Below, piece by piece: positions 1-5,180 of a stretch of DNA of 10,303 bases. Below the pieces are notes generated by a model, which had not been told where the DNA came from, ran no database searches, and saw nothing but the letters and a program-made list of their open reading frames with translations. The translations under genes were made by a program, and so were the position numbers. Source of the stretch: an uncultured Clostridia bacterium (GTDB lineage Bacteria; Bacillota; Clostridia; Christensenellales; Aristaeellaceae); the NCBI GenBank assembly GCA_934630975.1, contig CAKTXH010000089.1, positions 1-10,303 of the forward strand. The letters run 5' to 3'. How positions within the stretch are numbered: position 1 is the first letter of the stretch; each line of letters starts with the position of its first letter.

Positions 1-2
1 CT

Positions 3-500
3 GGCGCGGGATTCTGCGGTTCTCGGCAAATAAGGACAAAGGACTCATTCCGTCATGGCGGCATGAGTCTTTTTTTAACATATACCGCTAAAACGGATTC
101 GAGTTTGAGGACAATGCCCCTTGTCACCAATTTCCGAGCGATGCTGCTCGCTAAAAAAGAGAAGCAGGAACACTATCGGAAGCTCTGTGGCAGATCATAC
201 TGTAAAGAGTATCTGGATTACATTTTCGTCAATGAGATGGGCGAACGATGGAAGCCAAGCTACTTATCGGACGGATTCAAAAGAATCTTGGAACAGAATG
301 ATCTTCGCCGTATTCGCTTTCACGATTTGCGCCACACCTGTGCCAGTCTATTGCTCGCGAACAACGTGCCGATGAAAAAAATTCAGGAATGGCTCGGACA
401 CAGCGACTTCTCTACTACGGCAAATATTTACGCTCATCTTGACTATCAATCAAAAATATCTTCGGCAGAAGCAATGCTGACAGGACTGGATATGGGTTGA
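3..500 (+). CDS. Tyrosine recombinase (integrase), C-terminal part, cut by window edge
   Basis: C-terminal catalytic domain of a phage/ICE-type tyrosine recombinase, which cuts and rejoins DNA at attachment sites. The reading frame is open to the left edge, so the gene starts outside the window; the first internal ATG is at 63, but it has no ribosome binding site and the protein similarity begins earlier. Counting from that ATG, a TAKTDSSLRTMPL segment (family strand before the catalytic part) is at 8-20, HDLRH gives His87 and Arg90, WLGH gives His113, and NIYAH gives the candidate nucleophile Tyr123. Box I (usually RRGE) should lie at the edge; there the frame reads GAGFCGS, so that box is missing, mutated or shifted. 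The gene ends 72 bp from the 3' end of tRNA-Ser, the usual place for an integrase using that tRNA as its target. Family call is firm; whether it is active is unknown. Confidence 0.85.
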   Translation, partial: GAGFCGSRQIRTKDSFRHGGMSLFLTYTAKTDSSLRTMPLVTNFRAMLLAKKEKQEHYRKLCGRSYCKEYLDYIFVNEMGERWKPSYLSDGFKRILEQNDLRRIRFHDLRHTCASLLLANNVPMKKIQEWLGHSDFSTTANIYAHLDYQSKISSAEAMLTGLDMG

Positions 501-532
501 TGTACAACATTCTTCTATCCCAAACAATGAAA

Positions 533-564
533 AAATCCTGACAAAACCAATTTTGTCAGGATTT
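533..564 (-). terminator. Perfect hairpin terminator for tRNA-Ser, probably bidirectional
   Basis: A perfect 14-bp stem (AAATCCTGACAAAA with TTTTGTCAGGATTT) around a CCAA loop lies between the integrase stop and tRNA-Ser. Read on the minus strand it follows the tRNA by 9 nt and continues into a run of six T. On the plus strand it is followed by CTTTTA, so it may also end the integrase transcript. Confidence 0.85.
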
Positions 565-572
565 CTTTTATA

Positions 573-660
573 TGGCGGAGAGTTAGGGATTCGAACCCTA
601 GGAGGTTTTACCCTCACAGCATTTCGAGTGCTGCACCTTCGACCACTCGGACAACTCTCC
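573..660 (-). tRNA. tRNA-Ser (anticodon CGA)
   Basis: Read on the minus strand this is a complete class II tRNA of 88 nt with the CCA encoded. The acceptor strands GGAGAGU and ACUCUCC pair. The anticodon loop is CUCGAAA, giving CGA, which decodes UCG as serine. The long variable arm (GAGGGUAAAACCUC) is typical of tRNA-Ser, and the T-arm is UAGGG UUCGAAU CCCUA. It probably serves as the attachment site of the adjacent integrase. It has a strong promoter upstream and a hairpin terminator downstream, so it reads as a single-gene transcription unit. Confidence 0.96.
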
Positions 661-692
661 ACAAAACAAAATCTGTTTCCAGATACTTGTTC

Positions 693-722
693 ATTATAAA
701 GCCAACGGTCGAAGTCTGTCAA
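693..722 (-). promoter_or_regulatory. Promoter of tRNA-Ser
   Basis: On the minus strand TTGACA (717-722) and TATAAT (693-698) are separated by 18 bp, both hexamers matching the sigma-A consensus exactly. The expected start lies about 25 nt before the tRNA 5' end. The 661-784 stretch holds nothing else that is convincing. Confidence 0.88.
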
Positions 723-784
723 GCGAAATGCTTATTTTTTCCAAAAAAGGCGTGCAAGCGTACTTCCGAGCGTCCGATTCGGGT

Positions 785-2386
785 TCAGTTCTTTTTTCCG
801 CCTTCGCTTGCGCTCCGCGTCTCAAAGCAGACGGGGCAGGGACTCAGCAGGCTGTACGGGCTTTGCTCGAGCTGGTTGGCGGAAAACGTCTCCAGCGCCC
901 CGCGGCTGCTTTCGGGGATGGCGGCGCAATCGGAGGCAGCGTGGAAAACCCTGCCGCCGTCCTTTTCCAGGTAGAGGGTTGTGTCCGCGTCAATCATCAG
1001 GATGGATTCGTTATGCGTGGCGACGGAATCCGGCACTTGAGAAATCACGATGTCCGCTCCTTCGTCAAGCCCGCCGAAGGGCTTGGATATCTTCACGCCG
1101 CGCTTCAGCTCATCCAGCATTTCTTCATAGACGGACATGGTTTCCTCAACCTTTTCCTGCGTCCATGTGAACCAGCCGTCGGTGCCTGTGTAGCCGCGTT
1201 CGCCCGTTTGAACCATCTCTTCAAGGTCTTTGCGCGTCTGCGCCATATAGGCTTCAAACTCCTCGACCGTCCACCATTCGACAGGTAAGGATGCGGATTC
1301 GGAAGCGGACGTTTCTTCGTTATAAACGGTGTAGCTGTATGCCGAGTCCTCCGCGCTGTCGGCGGAAAGGACAAGCGACCCCTTCGGCATAACGAGTTCG
1401 TCTTCCGCCTTAATGACGAAAACTTTTTCGTCCGCAGCCGCAGATACGGCGGAAACCATCGCGAAGCAGGAAGCGGCAACCAGCGAGCTGGCGATCAAAC
1501 GGGTCAGCGGGGTGTTTTTCTTGACGTTTTTCATGGCGAAAATCCTCTCTTCAATGCCTGTCATACGGAAACAGCTCATCGTCGGCGCGGCGGAACGCGC
1601 GGCTTCCATATCCAGCAGGGCGAGCGCATAGGCCCGCTTGGAGGATGTAGCGCGCTGCGCGAGCACGCGTTCGTCGCAGAGCAGTTCCATGTCTCGATTG
1701 ACGAGGAGGAACAGAAGGAATACCGTCGGATTAAACCAGTGCAGGCAGAGCGCCGCCAAAACCAGCAGCTTGCGCCACGCGTCCAGCGCGCGGATGTGCA
1801 TCATCTCGTGTTCCAGCACGAAATTCAGCCGGTCCCGATTCATGCTCTTGGGCAGCAGAATCACCGGGCACAGCAAACCGTAGGACAGCGGCGACGCGAT
1901 GCGGCTGCTCATGCGAATCTGCACGCGCCGCCGGGTCGGATGCGCCTTGAGAAACGCCGCACAGCGCGGGTCGTCATCCGGCAGGGACTGCGCAAACGCG
2001 CGCGTGCTGCGGATGTAGGCGGCGACAAAATACAGTGCCAGCCCCAGCGCAACAATCGCCCAGATCACCGGCAAAACGGCGCGAACCGTTTCGAAGAACT
2101 GAACCGCGGGTTCAGCCGCTCCGGGGATCGCCTGCGTATAAACCGTATCGGCCGTCATCGTCTCCGTCTGCAAAGACGATTCGCTCGCGGTTTGCAGCGT
2201 ATAGGCGGCAACTGTTCCGCCGCTGCGCGGCAGACCGCCGGGAATCAGCAGGCGAATCGCCGCGAGATCCCACAGCGCGATATACATGCGCCGGGGCAGG
2301 CGGCTGCCGACAAAGCGACGCAGAAGCGCCGTCAGCAGAATCAGCGCGCCCGCGGCGAGGCTGGCGGAAAGAAAGGTGGTCATCAT
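785..2386 (-). CDS. BlaR1/MecR1-like M56 family membrane metalloprotease
   Basis: 533-aa membrane zinc protease of family M56, expected to cleave or inactivate its partner repressor BlaI when a signal is sensed. The N-terminal half is membrane-embedded: hydrophobic segments near 5-22, 38-50, 104-124 and 206-230. A cytoplasmic loop follows segment 3. The zinc site HEMMH is at 193-197, with NP at 219-220 and E234, C237, D238, E239 in the typical D-x-E-x-x-C-D-E block. A further membrane segment at 297-317 leads to an outside domain of about 215 residues. That domain has no SxxK/KTG penicillin-binding domain, so a beta-lactam sensor role is unlikely. Its end carries FHAASDC (481-487) and CPVC (517-520), a possible metal- or disulfide-held module. 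The ATG at 2386 is chosen because it lies 11 nt after the blaI-type stop with a weak GCGGGA site; the open frame continues upstream only as a shadow of the repressor gene. Confidence 0.9.
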   Translation of the reverse strand: MMTTFLSASLAAGALILLTALLRRFVGSRLPRRMYIALWDLAAIRLLIPGGLPRSGGTVAAYTLQTASESSLQTETMTADTVYTQAIPGAAEPAVQFFETVRAVLPVIWAIVALGLALYFVAAYIRSTRAFAQSLPDDDPRCAAFLKAHPTRRRVQIRMSSRIASPLSYGLLCPVILLPKSMNRDRLNFVLEHEMMHIRALDAWRKLLVLAALCLHWFNPTVFLLFLLVNRDMELLCDERVLAQRATSSKRAYALALLDMEAARSAAPTMSCFRMTGIEERIFAMKNVKKNTPLTRLIASSLVAASCFAMVSAVSAAADEKVFVIKAEDELVMPKGSLVLSADSAEDSAYSYTVYNEETSASESASLPVEWWTVEEFEAYMAQTRKDLEEMVQTGERGYTGTDGWFTWTQEKVEETMSVYEEMLDELKRGVKISKPFGGLDEGADIVISQVPDSVATHNESILMIDADTTLYLEKDGGRVFHAASDCAAIPESSRGALETFSANQLEQSPYSLLSPCPVCFETRSASEGGKKN

Positions 2387-2397
2387 GCATCCCGCTT

Positions 2398-2754
2398 TCA
2401 GTCGTCCATATCGTCGATCATGGCGCGCAGCTTTTGAAGCTGCTCGGCGCTGACGCGCTTCCCGCCGACCAGCGCGGCGAAAAGCTTGTCCGCCGAACCG
2501 TCGAACACCTTGTCGATCAGCTCCTGCGTTTCCTCCTCCTGCACCTGCTGTTTGGAAACCAGCGCGCGGCACAGGAAACCCGGTTCGATGCGCTCAATCG
2601 CGTTTTTGGCGATGCAGCGCTTGATGAGGGTGTAGGTGGTATTCACGTTCCATCCGACGGATTCGCTCAGGAGGGCGGCAATCTGCCGCGCGGGCAGGTC
2701 GCCGTTTGACCAGAGCACATCCATCACTTTCAGCTCGGAATCGAAGAGTTTCAT
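2398..2754 (-). CDS. BlaI/MecI/CopY family transcriptional repressor
   Basis: 118-aa winged-helix repressor. The N-terminal DNA-binding domain covers about 1-65, with LFDSELKVMDVLW at 3-15 and the recognition-helix and wing region WNVNTTYTLIKRCIAKNAI at 35-53. The C-terminal half (about 70-118) is the helical dimerisation part whose linker is cut by BlaR1-type proteases. ATG 2754 is preferred over an in-frame GTG at 2766, because the AAAGGAG site directly abuts the GTG but lies 11 nt before the ATG. It is the first gene of the operon with the M56 protease. An inverted repeat and a repeated half-site lie on its own promoter, so autorepression is likely. The target genes beyond this operon are not visible here. 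Confidence 0.92.
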   Translation of the reverse strand: MKLFDSELKVMDVLWSNGDLPARQIAALLSESVGWNVNTTYTLIKRCIAKNAIERIEPGFLCRALVSKQQVQEEETQELIDKVFDGSADKLFAALVGGKRVSAEQLQKLRAMIDDMDD

Positions 2755-2788
2755 GGGTGTATACACTCCTTTGTACGATCGTGGTCTT

Positions 2789-2817
2789 ATACTACCACAG
2801 TCTTATAGCCTTGTCAA
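2789..2817 (-). promoter_or_regulatory. Promoter of the blaI-M56 operon
   Basis: On the minus strand TTGACA (2812-2817) is followed after 17 bp by TAGTAT (2789-2794). The predicted start lies about 28 nt before the repressor ATG, leaving room for the AAAGGAG site at 2766-2772. Confidence 0.85.
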
Positions 2818-2835
2818 TACTACTGCGGTAGTATT
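2816..2835. promoter_or_regulatory. BlaI-type operator, perfect 8-bp dyad
   Basis: AATACTAC and GTAGTATT form a perfect inverted repeat around a TGCG spacer. It overlaps the -35 box of the repressor promoter by 2 bp. The half-site ATACTAC occurs again at 2789-2795, covering the -10 box, 28 bp away. TACTAC-type dyads are the known target form of the BlaI family, so binding here would block the operon's own promoter. Confidence 0.78.
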
Positions 2836-2874
2836 TCGAAAAAACATTGATTTCCAGCGAAAAATATCTTACAC

Positions 2875-2880
2875 TATAAT
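2875..2880 (+). promoter_or_regulatory. Possible -10 box for the PBECR-like gene
   Basis: A perfect TATAAT sits 27 bp before the ATG at 2908. No good -35 is found at 16-18 bp; TTGATT at 2847 is 22 bp away. The BlaI dyad lies about 40 bp upstream, so an effect of the repressor on this divergent gene is possible but not shown. Confidence 0.45.
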
Positions 2881-2907
2881 GGAAAATACAGATGAGAAGG
2901 AAAGAAT

Positions 2908-3291
2908 ATGCAGCAAATCGGAGTTTTGAAAAATACCGTCGGTAAAGCGCTTGGATTACGGCAAACGGAGGATATTCCCGTATATATAGGCCCTACGAAT
3001 ATTGCGCACATTCAAAATAAGCATCCCAAAGATTACGAAGAATATGGAAAGTACATTTCTGATATCGTTACATCGCCTGATTATGCAGCAATCAATACAA
3101 AGGATCAATCTATCGAACTGGTTAAAGAATTTGTTATTGACCGTGAACATGTGAAAGTTGCGGTTCGCGTTTCAGACAATGGCATATATTTTGCAAGATC
3201 CCTCTATATTCTCAACGAGAGAAGGGTTGAGAATTTTATTCAGAAAGGAACGTTGAAGTCGATAAAAAACATTGACAATACAAACGAATAA
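2908..3291 (+). CDS. PBECR-like (phage Barnase-EndoU-ColicinE5/D-RelE) putative nuclease-fold protein
   Basis: 127-aa protein without signal peptide or membrane segment. The pattern fits PBECR-type domains: a strand with IPVYIGPTNIAHIQNKHP (23-40, His34 and His39), a helix and DIVTSPDY (52-59), SIELVKEF (68-75), then strands KVAVRVSD and GIYFARSLY (92-100) and a closing NERRVENFIQKGTLK (103-117). In this fold conserved His, Arg and Ser/Tyr residues are suspected to act on RNA; candidates here are His34/His39, Arg97 and Ser98. These domains are often toxins or phage effectors, but here it stands alone, with no partner gene beside it. The start is supported by GAAGGA seven bases before the ATG. 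Its base composition is clearly AT-richer than both neighbouring operons, suggesting transfer. Domain call is from remembered family pattern, not a search. Confidence 0.7.
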   Translation: MQQIGVLKNTVGKALGLRQTEDIPVYIGPTNIAHIQNKHPKDYEEYGKYISDIVTSPDYAAINTKDQSIELVKEFVIDREHVKVAVRVSDNGIYFARSLYILNERRVENFIQKGTLKSIKNIDNTNE

Positions 3292-3299
3292 GCTATAAT
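3272..3299 (+). promoter_or_regulatory. Strong promoter inside the 3' end of the PBECR-like gene
   Basis: TTGACA (3272-3277) and TATAAT (3294-3299) are both consensus with a 16-bp spacer. It overlaps the last 20 bp of the PBECR-like coding region. The start is expected near 3306. No protein-coding gene follows on this strand before the hairpin at 3402, so it points to a non-coding transcript. Confidence 0.8.
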
Positions 3300-3305
3300 A
3301 TAGAT

Positions 3306-3434
3306 GAATAAAGATATTCTGACAGAATCTGAGGACGGAACAGGCAGCCGTCACCCAAAGTTAGGAGATGCGGGAATGTCACCCCGCCTATTCTGTCAAA
3401 TAAAGGAGCACTTGCGCAAGCAGGTGCTCCTTTT
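3306..3434 (+). ncRNA. Candidate small non-coding RNA, unknown family (about 130 nt)
   Basis: The stretch lies between a consensus promoter and a strong terminator with no believable coding frame. It can fold as a three-way junction: closing stem TGACAGAAT (3320-3328) with ATTCTGTCA (3390-3398), a hairpin GACGG/CCGTC (3334-3338 with 3348-3352, 9-nt loop) and a hairpin GCGGG/CCCGC (3370-3374 with 3383-3387, 8-nt loop). The heptamer GTCACCC occurs twice (3350-3356 and 3378-3384). The linker 3353-3369 is purine-rich and unpaired in this model. It does not match my memory of SRP RNA, 6S, tmRNA, RNase P or the common riboswitch classes. Because the terminator stands before a convergent gene, a free sRNA fits better than a riboswitch. 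The ends are estimates. Confidence 0.6.
3402..3434. terminator. Bidirectional terminator: ncRNA candidate and sda operon
   Basis: A 14-bp stem, AAAGGAGCACTTGC with GCAGGTGCTCCTTT (one G-U pair), has a GCAA tetraloop. On the plus strand it is followed by TTTT(CC)TTT. On the minus strand it begins 5 bp after the sdaAA stop and is followed by TTTATTT. Confidence 0.88.
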
Positions 3435-3437
3435 CCT

Positions 3438-4304
3438 TTACGCCATTCCCATTTTTTCGGCGATTTTCTGCCCGAAAGGCGTGCCCGCCACACCGCCGAC
3501 GCCCGTTTCCCTGAGGGAAACATCCATCTTATCGCCGACTTCGCGCATGGCCAGAATCACCTCGTCCGGCGGCACGGCGGAGCGGATTCCCGCCAGCGCC
3601 ATATCCGCGCTGGACATGGCGATCATCGCGCCCGCCGCGTTGCGCTTGACGCAGGGCACTTCCACCAGACCCGCAATCGGGTCGCAGACCAGCCCCAGCA
3701 TGCTCTTGATGGCAATCGCCGCCGCATGGCAAACGGCCTGCGCGTCGCCGCCGCCCAGATAGCACAGCGCCGCCGCGCCCATTGCGCTGGCCGTGCCGAT
3801 TTCCGCCTGACAGCCGCCCGCCGCGCCCGCGATGGAGGCTTTCGCCGCGACGACCTGACCGATTGCGCCCGCGACATACATCGCGCGCACCATCGCGTCG
3901 TCATCCAGCCCCTCGCGCGCCTGATACGGCAGCAGCACCGCGGGCAGAACGCCGCAGCTGCCCGCCGTCGGCGCGGCGACGATGCACTTCATGCAGGCGT
4001 TGCTCTCGCCCATTTCCAGCGCCTGCGCGATGACCTGCCCGATGTAATCCCCGCAGATCGTCCTGCCTTTCTGCACATAGGCGCGCATCTTCGCGCCGTC
4101 GCCGCCGACCATGCCGCTGGCAGAGCGCAGTTGGGGGTCATATCCGGCTCTGGCGCGGCGGATGGCGGCGTACAGGCCGCGCATCTTTTCAAAGGATTCC
4201 GCCTTCGTCACGCCGCGGTCCACGCAGTCGCTTTCGATAATCACGTCGCTGATATCCCGGTTTTCGCTTGCCTGCACAAGCGCCTGAAGCGATTCAATGG
4301 CCAT
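3438..4304 (-). CDS. sdaAA: L-serine dehydratase, iron-sulfur-dependent, alpha subunit
   Basis: 288-aa catalytic chain of the oxygen-sensitive [4Fe-4S] L-serine dehydratase, which deaminates L-serine to pyruvate and ammonia in the cytoplasm together with the beta chain. The cluster ligands are readable as Cys165 (GGCQAE), Cys207 (LVCDP) and Cys218 (EVPCVKRN). Their spacing of 42 and 11 residues is that of characterised members of the family. Other family blocks are SGMVGGDG (63-70) and APTAGSCGVLPAV (111-123). The start at 4304 has a GGGAGGA site 5-6 nt upstream; an open frame beyond it only overlaps the partner gene. It is second in the operon, 14 bp after sdaAB. Length is normal for the two-chain type. 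Confidence 0.97.
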   Translation of the reverse strand: MAIESLQALVQASENRDISDVIIESDCVDRGVTKAESFEKMRGLYAAIRRARAGYDPQLRSASGMVGGDGAKMRAYVQKGRTICGDYIGQVIAQALEMGESNACMKCIVAAPTAGSCGVLPAVLLPYQAREGLDDDAMVRAMYVAGAIGQVVAAKASIAGAAGGCQAEIGTASAMGAAALCYLGGGDAQAVCHAAAIAIKSMLGLVCDPIAGLVEVPCVKRNAAGAMIAMSSADMALAGIRSAVPPDEVILAMREVGDKMDVSLRETGVGGVAGTPFGQKIAEKMGMA

Positions 4305-4318
4305 ACGATCCTCCCTCG

Positions 4319-4990
4319 TCACTCGTCCCGCTCGGCGTCGATAAACGTCACGCGCGTGATGCCTTCGCTGCGTTCCAGCCACGCGATGCCCTCCGGCGGA
4401 ACGGCCTTGTCCGTCTCGATGATCATCACGGCGTTTCCGCCCGGATGGTCGCGGTAAAGCTGCATGGTCGCGATGTTCACGCCCTTGTGCGCCAGCATGC
4501 TGGTCACTTCGCTGACGTGGCCGGGCTGATCGACGTTCTGCACAATCAGCGTCGGCAGATCGCCGGAGAAGTTGGCGCGCAGGCCGTTCATCTCCACCAC
4601 CATGATGCGCCCGCCGCCCAGCGACGAGCCGGTCATCGAGAGCGTTTTGCCGCTTGGGCCGATCAGGTCGATGCGCGCGGTGTTCGGGTGTTCGCCGCCC
4701 GCGCGGGAGAGCGAGAAAGAAAACGCCATGCCCGCTTCGCGGGCCAGATCAAAGCTTCGGGCGATGCGCTCGTCGTCCGGCTGAAAGCCCAGCAGCCCGG
4801 CAATCAGCGCGCGATCCGTGCCGTGGCCGCAGCCGGTTGCGGCAAAAGAGCCGAACAGCGTAATCGCGGCCTCGCGCGGCGTGCCCTCGCCCAGCAGCCT
4901 GCGCGCCGTGCGCCCCAGCCGAACCGCGCCCGCCGTGTGCGAGCTGCTCGGCCCGACCATCACCGGGCCGAGAATATCAAACAGATTCAT
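4319..4990 (-). CDS. sdaAB: L-serine dehydratase, iron-sulfur-dependent, beta subunit
   Basis: 223-aa partner chain of the two-subunit serine dehydratase. The family signature GPSSSHTAG is at 13-21, the HPNT block at 101-104, and an ACT-type domain spans about 146-218 (LPTLIVQNVDQPGHVSEVTS at 145-164). ACT-like domains in this family are thought to bind serine or steady the active enzyme. The start at 4990 has AAGGAGG ten bases upstream. It is first in the operon with sdaAA and has a recognisable promoter 33 bp before the ATG. No leader structure such as a riboswitch is visible in the short 5' region. Confidence 0.97.
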   Translation of the reverse strand: MNLFDILGPVMVGPSSSHTAGAVRLGRTARRLLGEGTPREAAITLFGSFAATGCGHGTDRALIAGLLGFQPDDERIARSFDLAREAGMAFSFSLSRAGGEHPNTARIDLIGPSGKTLSMTGSSLGGGRIMVVEMNGLRANFSGDLPTLIVQNVDQPGHVSEVTSMLAHKGVNIATMQLYRDHPGGNAVMIIETDKAVPPEGIAWLERSEGITRVTFIDAERDE

Positions 4991-5022
4991 CTTTGTCCGC
5001 CCTCCTTTGCGCTTTATGGGTT

Positions 5023-5051
5023 ATGATAACAGAAAACGCGCGGGGATTCAA
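5023..5051 (-). promoter_or_regulatory. Promoter of sdaAB-sdaAA
   Basis: On the minus strand TTGAAT (5046-5051) and TATCAT (5023-5028) lie 17 bp apart. The predicted start gives a leader of roughly 26 nt that holds the AAGGAGG site. Confidence 0.7.
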
Positions 5052-5126
5052 CCGATGCGCGCGGGAAGTTTTGCCCAAAATCGCCGCGAAACAGAATTTC
5101 CTCTATGAAAATGGGCGCTGATGCGT

Positions 5127-5132
5127 TACAAT
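5127..5132 (+). promoter_or_regulatory. Weak candidate -10 for the exonuclease gene
   Basis: TACAAT lies 48 bp before the ATG at 5181, with only a poor TATGAA match to a -35 box 17 bp upstream. The rest of 4991-5180 shows no hairpin or repeat of note. Confidence 0.3.
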
Positions 5133-5180
5133 AGAATGTGCTGATCGGGCAAAAAGAATGATTATTCGTTTTTTAATGGG

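Larger units (their letters stand above)
1..572. mobile_element. End of a tRNA-Ser-integrated element (inferred)
   Basis: An integrase gene reads toward, and stops just short of, the 3' end of an intact tRNA-Ser gene on the opposite strand. Elements of this class usually insert in a tRNA 3' end and restore the tRNA, with the integrase next to it. The body of the element would lie to the left, outside the window. No second att copy can be seen here, so the boundary and the element type are inference. The region also has less GC than the chromosomal genes at 785-2400. Confidence 0.55.

Noticed and set aside
723..784. Terminator for the blaI-M56 operon
   Set aside because: A T-rich patch (TTTTTTCC and AAAAAA) is present but no stable hairpin of convincing length precedes it on the minus strand.
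2387..2572. N-terminal extension of the M56 protease to 595 residues
   Set aside because: The extra part only overlaps the repressor gene in another frame and is Arg/Ala-rich without family similarity; the membrane segment starts right after the ATG at 2386.
3306..3434. Retron-like or type III toxin-antitoxin RNA
   Set aside because: The closing inverted repeat recalls a retron a1/a2 pair, but there is no reverse transcriptase; no tandem repeat array as in type III antitoxin RNA is present.
3304..3762. Plus-strand open frame through the ncRNA region, with an AGGAG before an ATG at 3376
   Set aside because: It would read through a strong terminator into the antisense of sdaAA and has no recognisable protein pattern; the AGGAG is likely a loop of the RNA structure.
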